DNA of 11,944 bases from positions 1-11,944 of the forward strand of contig DAOPQD010000094.1 in the NCBI GenBank assembly GCA_035347995.1. Direction: 5' to 3'. The position numbers and the translations under genes were made by a program. This DNA comes from JAAZNO01 sp012798275. GTDB lineage: Bacteria; Chloroflexota; Anaerolineae; B4-G1; SLSP01. The notes under the pieces are model-generated. The model had not been told where the DNA came from. It searched no databases and saw nothing but the letters and a program-made list of their open reading frames with translations. Below are positions 1-6,446 of the stretch, one piece after another; position 1 is the stretch's first letter; every line of letters starts with the position of its first letter.

Positions 1-69
1 ATATCCGCCTGGCCCTACAGCCAGCTATGCGATTGTAAAATCTGCAAAACTACTGAGGAGCAGTCAGCA

Positions 70-921
70 ATGGAATTTCACAATAATTCCGCAGAGATTT
101 TTGTACCCGAGGGGACCCCCGCGCCGCAAGCCCTCGCACGCACCACCCATCTGGCGATCGCCGCGCACGAGGATGACATCGAAATCATGGCCATTGACGG
201 CATCCTGCAGTGCTACCGGCAGCCGGACCGCTGGTTCACCGGCGTAGTCGTCACCAACGGCAGCGGCTCGCCCCGCGATGACCTCTACGCCGCCTACACC
301 GACGAGGAAATGCAGCGCGTACGCCGACAGGAGCAGCGCGCGGCGGCGGTCCTGGGCGATTACGCCGCCCAAGTCCTGCTGGATTATCCCAGCGCAGCGG
401 TGAAGAATCCGCACAATGACACTGTCATCACCGACCTGGAGCAAATCCTGCTCGCCACACGCCCGCAGGTCGTCTATACGCACAACCTGGCGGATAAACA
501 CGACACGCACGTCGCTGTCGCCCTGAAGACGCTCGCCGCGCTGCGCCAGCTGCCCCCCGAAGCGCGTCCCGCCGCCGTTTATGGCTGCGAGGTCTGGCGC
601 GCGCTGGATTGGCTGTCGGACGAGGAAAAGGTCGCCTTCGACTGCTCGGCGCGCGAGAGCCTCCAGGCCGCGCTGTTAGGCGTCTTCGATTCGCAGATTT
701 GCGGCGGCAAGCGCTATGACCTGGCCACGCTGGGACGACGGCGCGCCAACGCTACCTACTACGCCTCGCACGCCACCGACATCGCCACCGGCATGGTCTT
801 CGCCATGGACCTCACTCCCCTCGTCGCCGATCCCACACGCGACATCGCCGCCTACGTGCAGGGCGCCATCTCCCGTTTTGCGGAAGACGTGCAGCGCCGC
901 CTGACCAGGTATCTCCCATGA
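70..921 (+). CDS. PIG-L/LmbE family zinc-dependent N-deacetylase
   Basis: A 283-residue soluble protein of the PIG-L (LmbE-like) family, whose members remove acetyl groups from N-acetylglucosamine moieties in small molecules or glycans using one zinc ion. The family signature AHPDD appears as AHEDD at residues 32-36, giving His33 and Asp36 as zinc ligands with Asp35 as probable catalytic base. The distal His motif is H-D-T-H at 144-147, with His147 the likely third ligand. No signal peptide or membrane segment is visible, so it should act in the cytoplasm. The start is supported by GAGGAG at 55-60, nine bases before the ATG. Its stop overlaps the next gene's start (ATGA), implying co-transcription with the lysine-pathway decarboxylase. 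The substrate cannot be read from the sequence: the family covers mycothiol-type and bacillithiol-type deacetylases, diacetylchitobiose deacetylase and antibiotic-tailoring enzymes. Family is secure, function open. Confidence 0.93.
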   Translation: MEFHNNSAEIFVPEGTPAPQALARTTHLAIAAHEDDIEIMAIDGILQCYRQPDRWFTGVVVTNGSGSPRDDLYAAYTDEEMQRVRRQEQRAAAVLGDYAAQVLLDYPSAAVKNPHNDTVITDLEQILLATRPQVVYTHNLADKHDTHVAVALKTLAALRQLPPEARPAAVYGCEVWRALDWLSDEEKVAFDCSARESLQAALLGVFDSQICGGKRYDLATLGRRRANATYYASHATDIATGMVFAMDLTPLVADPTRDIAAYVQGAISRFAEDVQRRLTRYLP

Positions 922-2225
922 GCCTTGAGATATTCCCTATCACGACGACGTGTTCCGGCGGCCGGCTTGCCATCGCGGGGCGCGATCTCGGCGACCTGGC
1001 CCGCGAGTGGGGCACGCCCCTCTACCTCTACGACGGCGCGACGGTGCGACAGCAACTCGCCGGGCTGCGACAGGCGCTGGCCGCCGCGTACCCCGGTCCC
1101 ACGGAAATCACCTACGCCGCGAAAGCCTATTTCGCCCCCCGTTTTGCCCGCAAAATCGCCGCGCTGGGAGCCGGTGTGGACGTCGTCAGCCTGGGCGAAC
1201 TGCGCGTCGCCCTGCAGGCCGGCTTCCCACCGGAAAAAATTCATCTGCACGGCAACAACAAATCCGCCGCAGAACTGACCGCCGCGTTGGAGGCCGGAAT
1301 CCAGGCCATTGTCGTGGATAGCCTGGAGGAGCTGGCCTTCCTGGAAACGCTGGCCGCGGCGCAGGGCCGCCGCGCGCGGCTCTGGCTGCGGGTCACGCCG
1401 GGGGTGGCGGTGGAGACGCACGCCTATCGCCAGACCGGCCACGAACATACCAAGTTTGGGCTGCCGCTGGCCGACGGTCAGGCCGCCGAGGCGCTCCGTC
1501 GCGCCCAAGCCAGCCCGCATCTGGAGCTCGTGGGGCTGCACACGCACCTCGGCTCGCAGATCCAGGAGCTCGCCCCCTACGTGGAAGCCATCCGGCGGCT
1601 GTACGCCCTCGCGCGGGACGCGGACTTCTGGCCCACGGAATTCAGCCCCGGCGGCGGATGGCACGTCCGCTACACGCCGGACGATCCAACCGTGCCGGTG
1701 ACGGCGTGGGTCGAGAGCGTCGCCGCGGCGGTGCAAGCCGAATGCGCCCGCGAGGGACGACCCCTGCCGCGACTGGTGCTGGAGCCGGGGCGCTGGCTGG
1801 CGGCGCGGGCCGGCGTGGCGCTTTACACCGTCGGCGCGTGCAAGACCGGCAGCGATGGAACGCGCTGGGTCGCCGTGGATGGCGGCATGGCGGACAATCC
1901 CCGCCCCGCGCTGTACGGCGCGCGCTATCTCGCCGTCCTGCCGGAGCGGATGGACGCTCCCGCCGTCGAACGGGTCACCCTCGTGGGGAAATTCTGCGAG
2001 TCAGGGGATTTTCTGATCCAGGACGCGGAGCTGCCCGCCGTAGCGCGCGGCGATTTGCTGGCCTTGCCGGTCGCAGGCGCGTACCAGCTCAGCATGGCCT
2101 CCAACTACAACCTCGCCGGCAGGCCGGCCGCGCTGTGGCTGGAAGAAGGTTCGGTGGAAGTTTTGCAGCCGCGTGAGGACGTGCTCAGCGCCCCGTGGTG
2201 GGGGCAGAATGACGTGAGAACGTAA
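918..2225 (+). CDS. lysA: Diaminopimelate decarboxylase (PLP-dependent, fold III)
   Basis: A 435-residue fold-type III PLP enzyme of the group IV decarboxylases, expected to convert meso-diaminopimelate to L-lysine, the last step of lysine synthesis in the cytoplasm. The PLP lysine is Lys69 in YAAKAY. The barrel carries HTHLGSQ (208-214), the phosphate-binding glycines GGG (245-247) and EPGR (289-292). The C-terminal domain has VDGGMADNPRPALYGARY (320-337), CESGD (360-364), which supplies the cysteine acting across the dimer, and SMASNYN (392-398). Length fits LysA (about 420-440). The ATG overlaps the stop of the PIG-L gene by ATGA, so translation is probably coupled. No other lysine gene is present. 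A related decarboxylase for another diamino acid cannot be excluded, but the motifs look like normal LysA. A wide antisense reading frame over it is a composition shadow. Confidence 0.92.
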   Translation: MSLEIFPITTTCSGGRLAIAGRDLGDLAREWGTPLYLYDGATVRQQLAGLRQALAAAYPGPTEITYAAKAYFAPRFARKIAALGAGVDVVSLGELRVALQAGFPPEKIHLHGNNKSAAELTAALEAGIQAIVVDSLEELAFLETLAAAQGRRARLWLRVTPGVAVETHAYRQTGHEHTKFGLPLADGQAAEALRRAQASPHLELVGLHTHLGSQIQELAPYVEAIRRLYALARDADFWPTEFSPGGGWHVRYTPDDPTVPVTAWVESVAAAVQAECAREGRPLPRLVLEPGRWLAARAGVALYTVGACKTGSDGTRWVAVDGGMADNPRPALYGARYLAVLPERMDAPAVERVTLVGKFCESGDFLIQDAELPAVARGDLLALPVAGAYQLSMASNYNLAGRPAALWLEEGSVEVLQPREDVLSAPWWGQNDVRT

Positions 2226-2231
2226 AAGGCT

Positions 2232-2255
2232 CCTCACCCATTACCCATCCCCCAC
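2232..2255 (-). repeat. Heptad repeat at the convergent lysA/SIS junction
   Basis: On the minus strand this reads as degenerate heptads of the type ATGGGTA / ATGGGTG. It fills most of the 31-base gap between the lysA stop and the SIS gene stop. The 17 bases at 2232-2248 are the exact reverse complement of 3331-3347 on the other side of the SIS gene. No T-tract or hairpin is visible here, so it is not an evident terminator. Confidence 0.7.
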
Positions 2256-2256
2256 C

Positions 2257-3303
2257 TCAATGCGTCAGCGTCACCTTTCGCAAGCCACGCGGATGATCGG
2301 GATCGTAGCCCTTCGCCAGCGTCAGCCCCAGGGCCAACATCTGCCCTGGCAACACGGCCACAATCGGCGAGAGCCATTCAGGGATGCCCGTCGGCAGGGG
2401 CAACGGCGTCTGCGCCAGGGACAGCGCTTCCTGCAGCGGTGAAATCACCACCAGCTCCGGCGCGCGCTCCTGCAATCCCTGGAGGAACGCCAGCATGTCC
2501 GGCGCGGCCTCGCCTTCTGGCAGCACCGCCAGCACCGGGAATCCCTGCTCCACGATGGCCACCGGCCCATGCTGAAAATCCGCCGAGGAATACGGCTCAG
2601 CCATGATGTAGGTGAGCTCTTTGAGCTTGAGCGCGAGCTCGAAGGCGGTCGCATAGTTGAAGCCCCGTCCCATGGTCACGCAGGCCTCCATGTAGCGGTA
2701 GCGCTCGGCGAGGCGCAACACGCGCGGCAGATCCTCCAGCACCGCGGCGGCCCACAGGGGAACCTGTTCCAACGCCGCGAGCCGTTCCCCATCGCCGGCC
2801 CAGGCAGCGCTGAGCAGCGCCAGCAGCAGCAGCGAGCTCGTGTAGGTCTTCGTCGCGGCGACGCTGTGCTCAGGGCCCGTCTGCAATCCCAGCGTGTAAT
2901 CCGCCGCGTGCGCCAGGGGGGAATCCAGCCCGTTGGTGAGGGCAACCGTCAAGGCTCCCTGGCGCTGCCCTTCAGCCAGCACCGAGACGATGTCGGGCGA
3001 TTGCCCCGATTGCGAGACGCCGATGACCAGCGCCTCTGCGAGGGAGGGCGGACGTCGGTAAAGCGTGAAAAGCGACGGGGTCGCCAGAGCCGCGGTGATG
3101 CCGTTGAACGCGCCGAAAAGGTATTGCCCGTAACGCGCGGCATTGTCGGAACTGCCCCGCGCCGCCAGGACGCTATAGCGCGGCGCCCGTTGACGAATTG
3201 CCGCCGCCAGCGCGTGCACCGCCTCCGACTCGCGCTCCAGCACGGCCCGCAACACTGCCGGTTGCTCCTGAATCTCGCGGCTCAGATAGGAATCGGTCAT
3301 CAT
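2257..3303 (-). CDS. Double-SIS sugar-phosphate enzyme, GlmS isomerase-like (candidate glucosamine-6-phosphate deaminase)
   Basis: A 348-residue protein with two SIS domains (about 30-165 and 200-335), equivalent to the C-terminal isomerase half of GlmS with no N-terminal glutaminase. Phosphosugar-binding SQSGQS is at 97-102. Residues aligning with the GlmS isomerase site are all present: Glu222, Lys226 and Glu229 in ELALKLKE, His245 in QHGP, and Lys343 in the C-terminal tail. Lacking a glutaminase, such proteins usually run the reverse direction, deaminating glucosamine-6-phosphate to fructose-6-phosphate (NagB-II/GlmD type); AgaS- or FrlB-like substrates are alternatives. The chosen start follows AGGAG by 4 nt; the adjacent second ATG (3300) is 7 nt away and equally plausible. 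The frame is open upstream to 3390, but that extension translates heptad repeats and overlaps obg, so I reject it. It is 83 bases downstream of obg and probably transcribed with it. The SIS assignment is firm; the reaction is inferred. Confidence 0.9.
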   Translation of the reverse strand: MMTDSYLSREIQEQPAVLRAVLERESEAVHALAAAIRQRAPRYSVLAARGSSDNAARYGQYLFGAFNGITAALATPSLFTLYRRPPSLAEALVIGVSQSGQSPDIVSVLAEGQRQGALTVALTNGLDSPLAHAADYTLGLQTGPEHSVAATKTYTSSLLLLALLSAAWAGDGERLAALEQVPLWAAAVLEDLPRVLRLAERYRYMEACVTMGRGFNYATAFELALKLKELTYIMAEPYSSADFQHGPVAIVEQGFPVLAVLPEGEAAPDMLAFLQGLQERAPELVVISPLQEALSLAQTPLPLPTGIPEWLSPIVAVLPGQMLALGLTLAKGYDPDHPRGLRKVTLTH

Positions 3304-3323
3304 GGGGCTCCTGTAAAGGGGTA

Positions 3324-3358
3324 GTGGGTAATGGGTAATGGGTGAGGGGTAAGGGTGA
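3324..3358 (+). repeat. Five degenerate 7-bp tandem repeats between obg and the SIS gene
   Basis: Five consecutive heptads on the plus strand: GTGGGTA, ATGGGTA, ATGGGTG, AGGGGTA, AGGGTGA. They occupy much of the 83-base spacer between obg and the SIS gene, just upstream of the SIS ribosome-binding site. An inverted, shorter copy lies at 2232-2255. The form recalls the short tandemly repeated sequences of filamentous cyanobacteria and similar repeats in Chloroflexota. No function is visible in the sequence. Confidence 0.8.
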
Positions 3359-3386
3359 TGAGGAAGAGGGTGTGGAAGCGCGGGGC

Positions 3387-4658
3387 TCACTCCTCATCGC
3401 GCCATTCGAGCTCGTACTCGCCGATGCGGACGTAATCGCCCTCCTGAACGCCGGCCTCCCGCAGCGCCTTGATCACGCCCTGATGTTCCAGATAGGCGTG
3501 CAGGCGCAGCAGGCTATCGAAGTAGTTGAGATTGGTGCGCTGCACGGCACGTTCGATCTTCGCGCCGGAGACGATCCAGGCCCCATCGGCGTCGCGCCGG
3601 ATGCTGAACGTCTCCTCGACCGGCGGGGGAGTGATCACCGACGGGGTGACCGTCGCCAGCTCCGGGAGGGGCGTTTCCTGCAGCAGCTGGTAAGCGCGGC
3701 CCATCAAGGTCCGCACCCCCTCGCGGGTAAGGCCGGAGATGCCAAAGACCTCGTACCCCTGAGCCTCGATCGCCGCCTGGAGCTCGGGGAAACGCTCGCG
3801 CGCTTCGGGCATGTCGAGTTTGTTGAGCGCCACGAGCTGCGGCTTCTGGGCCAGACCGTGCCCAAACGCAGCCATCTCCGCATTGATGGCCACAAAATCC
3901 CCCAGGGGATCGGGAGCCGTCGCATCGAGCACGTGGATCAACACCCGCGTGCGTTCAATATGCCGCAGGAATTCCAGCCCCAGCCCCTTGCCCTGGCTGG
4001 CGTCCTCGATGAGGCCCGGCAAATCCGTCATCACGAAGGTATCCGAGGGGCTAAAAGCCACCACGCCCAGCTGCGGCTCCAGCGTCGTGAAGGGATAGGG
4101 CGCGATCTTGGGTTTCGCCGCCGTCGTCACCGCGAGGAGCGTGGATTTCCCGGCGTTGGGCTTGCCCACCAATCCCACGTCGGCGAGCAGTTTGAGCTCC
4201 AGCTTCAGGCGACGCGCTTCCCCCGGCGCGCCATTCTCGGCAATTTCCGGTGCCTGATTGGTCGAGGTCGCAAAACGCTTGTTGCCGCGTCCGCCTTTCC
4301 CGCCCCGAGCGACGGTGAATTCCTGACCAGTGGAGGTCAAATCCGCCAGCAGCTCACCCGTCTCCGCATCGCTCACGACCGTGCCCGGCGGCACCTGGAT
4401 GACGAGGGTCGCTCCGCCGGCGCCGAACTGGTCCTTGTTGCGGCCATGTTCACCGTTCTCAGCGATGAACTCCCGCTGATGGCTGAAGGCGTACAGCGTG
4501 TTGAGGTGGGGATTGACCACCAACACCACGTCGCCGCCCTTGCCGCCGTCGCCGCCGGAAGGCCCGCCATAGGGGACATATTTCTCGCGGCGGAAAGCCA
4601 CCGCGCCATTGCCGCCGTCGCCGGCCTTTACATAAATCTCAACTTCGTCGTAGAACAT
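3387..4658 (-). CDS. obg: Obg-family GTPase (ribosome assembly / stress response)
   Basis: A 423-residue Obg/CgtA GTPase, an essential bacterial protein that binds the large ribosomal subunit and links its maturation to growth and stringent control. The glycine-rich Obg fold spans about 1-158, including GDGGNGAVAFRREKYVPYGG and ARGGKGGRGN. The G domain spans about 159-325: G1 GKPNAGKS (165-172), the Thr191/Thr192 switch I pair, G3 DLPG (212-215), G4 NKLD (279-282), and a G5 reading SGL (308-310) where SA is more common. The C-terminal OCT domain (about 345-423) ends in a typical acidic tail. Length and order are complete. The start is supported by AGGAG, 4 nt upstream, and by a promoter at 4702-4729. 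The SIS gene follows. The reading frame antisense to it (3342-4841) is a shadow. Confidence 0.98.
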   Translation of the reverse strand: MFYDEVEIYVKAGDGGNGAVAFRREKYVPYGGPSGGDGGKGGDVVLVVNPHLNTLYAFSHQREFIAENGEHGRNKDQFGAGGATLVIQVPPGTVVSDAETGELLADLTSTGQEFTVARGGKGGRGNKRFATSTNQAPEIAENGAPGEARRLKLELKLLADVGLVGKPNAGKSTLLAVTTAAKPKIAPYPFTTLEPQLGVVAFSPSDTFVMTDLPGLIEDASQGKGLGLEFLRHIERTRVLIHVLDATAPDPLGDFVAINAEMAAFGHGLAQKPQLVALNKLDMPEARERFPELQAAIEAQGYEVFGISGLTREGVRTLMGRAYQLLQETPLPELATVTPSVITPPPVEETFSIRRDADGAWIVSGAKIERAVQRTNLNYFDSLLRLHAYLEHQGVIKALREAGVQEGDYVRIGEYELEWRDEE

Positions 4659-4701
4659 GCCGCTCCTGAAATTGCACTCTCAGCGCGTCAGCGCCGAGGG
4701 A

Positions 4702-4729
4702 AGGATACCCCAATGGAGGTGGATGTCAA
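4702..4729 (-). promoter_or_regulatory. Sigma70-like promoter for obg
   Basis: On the minus strand a perfect -35 hexamer TTGACA (4724-4729) is followed after 16 bases by TATCCT (4702-4707) as the -10. Transcription would start near 4695, giving a leader of roughly 37 bases before the obg ATG at 4658, which includes the AGGAG site. It lies in the 121-base gap after the stop of the short glycosidase-like gene, so obg need not rely on read-through from that gene. Seen by eye only. Confidence 0.6.
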
Positions 4730-4779
4730 ACTGCGGGAGATGTTTCTCGATCGGAGACACACCGTGCCCCAGAGTCTCC

Positions 4780-6345
4780 CTACGGCTCACGCAGCGCTTC
4801 CAACGTCTCGCACGCGGGACAGGCGCCGCCAGGACGGATGATCGCATACCCGCCCTGCGGGTCCTCAGCGCTGCCGCAATCGCCGTAGCAGGTCGCGTCC
4901 ACGTTCCAGATGATGAGCGCCCGCACCATGCCCCCCTCGCGGCTCAGCGCCACAGCCTCCGCCAGCCACGCGGCCTGCATCGCCGTCGAAATGTTGCCCG
5001 CCCAGCTAAAGCCCTCGGGAATCCAGCCGTAACCCTCCGCCGAGAGATAGCCCAGCTCCGTGTAGAAGAGCTGCCGCTTGCCGGCGAATTGCGCGTAATA
5101 CAGCTCCGTCTGCGGCAGGAAGTACCACGAATGATGCTTGCCTTCGGGATCGGCGGGATGTCCTGTCCGCGCCGCAGGGGAAGTCGCCCCCGCGTTGTGA
5201 TGCGCGCCGAGGTAATCGAAGCACCGCGCCGCGCCGGTAACGACCAGGCCCTCCAGCCACGGCGCATCGTCGCAGCCGTTGGCCGTGCACCCGTTGAAGT
5301 ACCCCGTCGGCGCAGGGGCAGCGCTGATGACCAGCGTCCCCCGATTCGCCCGCTTGATCGCCGAATACGCCGTACAGAGCAGATTGGTGTAGGCGCGGGG
5401 GCTGATGTAGCCCTGACGCCACTCGCGCGGCAGGTTAGGCTCGTTCCACACCTCGATAGCGTCGGCGCCGGCGGCGGCGATTCCCGCCATCCACTCGCTC
5501 ACGCGGCGCGAGAAGCCAGCCTCCGTCACCATCGCAGCCGGTCCCACCGCGCTGACGGCCACTTTGAACCCCTGCTCATGCGCCGCGGCGATGAAGGGGC
5601 GCAGGTCCACGTTCTCGCCGTAACGCGCCTGCACTTTGACCCACACCATGCCTGCTTGCCGCAGCTGCGCGACATGCGTGAGCCCCTGCGAGACATGTCC
5701 GCCCAGCTCAAATGCCCCACGGATGGGCGCCAGCTCCGCCAGCGAGGCCGGCTCAATGGTCTGAATTACCGCCCACACGTCGCTGCCGGGGATGCGTGCG
5801 CCGTCAGTAGTCAGCGCCCAGCTGCTCACATAGCGCCCGTTCTTTTTCGGCGCGATCAGCCGGAGGGAAACATCCACCGTCGCGCCGGGCGGCACAGCTC
5901 CTACCACAGCGTCGGCGGCACTCGCCAGGGCCTCGTCGCCGCGCATGAAACTCAACACCGTGTCGGTAGGCCACGTCTCCGCGCCCACATTGGCCAGCCG
6001 CCATGTCTTGGTGAAGGACTCCCCCCACGAGAACACGCTGTCATCTTCCACGGTGAGATCGGCTACCCAAGCAGCGCGCAGGCCAGGGTACAACGCCGCT
6101 GCCGTCGGCGTCGCGACGCGCGTCGGAGCGGCGGGAGGGGGCGCGGTCGGCGTCGCAACCGGCGTAGCGCGCGCTCGCACGTCCCAGCGCCGCCCCGTGA
6201 GCTGCGTCGGAGAGGGCAGCCCGGCAGGCACCGCCACAGGCAGGCGCACCAGCTGCGCCGCGGCCACCAGCAGCACTCCCAACGCCACGGCCGTCAGCGC
6301 GAGGAGCACGCGCAGCAAACGGCGCATGGACTTCGGTTCGAACAT
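4780..6345 (-). CDS. Membrane-anchored NBR1-Ig plus clan GH-A-like glycosidase protein
   Basis: A 521-residue protein predicted to sit outside the cell on an N-terminal anchor. Hydrophobic residues 9-31 after two arginines form a signal anchor, or a signal peptide without an obvious lipobox. A Pro/Thr/Ala-rich linker (about 60-86) leads to an NBR1-like Ig domain (about 88-196, with KTWRLANVGAETWPTDT). A TIM-barrel-like domain (about 208-518) follows. WNEPN at 300-304 places Glu302 as acid/base, and YTELG (428-432) places Glu430 as the likely nucleophile, as in GH5/GH39-type retaining enzymes. Eight cysteines in this domain are shared with the larger upstream paralogue. The start has GGAG about 8 nt upstream. 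It lies 101 bases after the paralogue, behind a terminator, and I see no clear promoter of its own. Family is confident; substrate is unknown. Confidence 0.88.
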   Translation of the reverse strand: MFEPKSMRRLLRVLLALTAVALGVLLVAAAQLVRLPVAVPAGLPSPTQLTGRRWDVRARATPVATPTAPPPAAPTRVATPTAAALYPGLRAAWVADLTVEDDSVFSWGESFTKTWRLANVGAETWPTDTVLSFMRGDEALASAADAVVGAVPPGATVDVSLRLIAPKKNGRYVSSWALTTDGARIPGSDVWAVIQTIEPASLAELAPIRGAFELGGHVSQGLTHVAQLRQAGMVWVKVQARYGENVDLRPFIAAAHEQGFKVAVSAVGPAAMVTEAGFSRRVSEWMAGIAAAGADAIEVWNEPNLPREWRQGYISPRAYTNLLCTAYSAIKRANRGTLVISAAPAPTGYFNGCTANGCDDAPWLEGLVVTGAARCFDYLGAHHNAGATSPAARTGHPADPEGKHHSWYFLPQTELYYAQFAGKRQLFYTELGYLSAEGYGWIPEGFSWAGNISTAMQAAWLAEAVALSREGGMVRALIIWNVDATCYGDCGSAEDPQGGYAIIRPGGACPACETLEALREP

Positions 6346-6368
6346 CGCAGACTCTCCCTGTTAGGCGC

Positions 6369-6390
6369 GTGCACGTGGGCACGTCACGTG
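6369..6390. promoter_or_regulatory. Paired CACGTG palindromes upstream of the short glycosidase-like gene
   Basis: Two perfect CACGTG palindromes lie at 6372-6377 and 6385-6390, 13 bases centre to centre, and the first overlaps GTGCAC (6369-6374). They sit between the terminator of the long gene and the ATG of the short gene, about 25-55 bases before the ribosome-binding site, where an operator would be expected. No regulator gene is in the window, and chance occurrence is possible. Confidence 0.25.
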
Positions 6391-6392
6391 AT

Positions 6393-6430
6393 AGACAAAA
6401 CGCCCGTCCACACATGCGAACGGGCGTCTT
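6393..6430 (-). terminator. Rho-independent terminator after the 1089-aa gene
   Basis: On the minus strand, ACGCCCGT and ACGGGCGT form a perfect 8-bp GC-rich stem (plus-strand arms 6400-6407 and 6420-6427) with a 12-base loop. TTTTGTCT follows immediately (6393-6400). It begins about 17 bases after the TAG of the long gene and precedes the short paralogue, so the two are probably not expressed as one full-strength transcript. Confidence 0.85.
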
Positions 6431-6446
6431 GAGACGAGAAATCAGC

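Noticed and set aside
33..41. TTGTAAAAT as a -10 element for the first gene
   Set aside because: No acceptable -35 at the right distance, and the upstream gene context is outside the window.
852..1736. 294-aa minus-strand open frame over lysA
   Set aside because: Shadow of the lysA frame with no domain, overlapping two confident genes.
3304..3390. 29-residue N-terminal extension of the SIS protein
   Set aside because: It translates the heptad repeats into Pro/His/Tyr-rich sequence and overlaps the end of obg; a good AGGAG precedes the downstream ATG pair.
4753..4779. GGAGAC/GTCTCC dyad as terminator of the 521-aa gene
   Set aside because: Only 6 bp around a 15-base loop, with no T-tract on the minus strand.
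3342..4841. 499-aa open frame on the plus strand antisense to obg
   Set aside because: It is fully antisense to a complete, motif-rich Obg GTPase and shows no domain; long open antisense frames are expected in GC-rich DNA.
4657..6432. 591-aa open frame on the plus strand
   Set aside because: Antisense to the 521-aa glycosidase-like protein, Arg-rich with no recognisable domain, and lacking a supporting ribosome-binding site.
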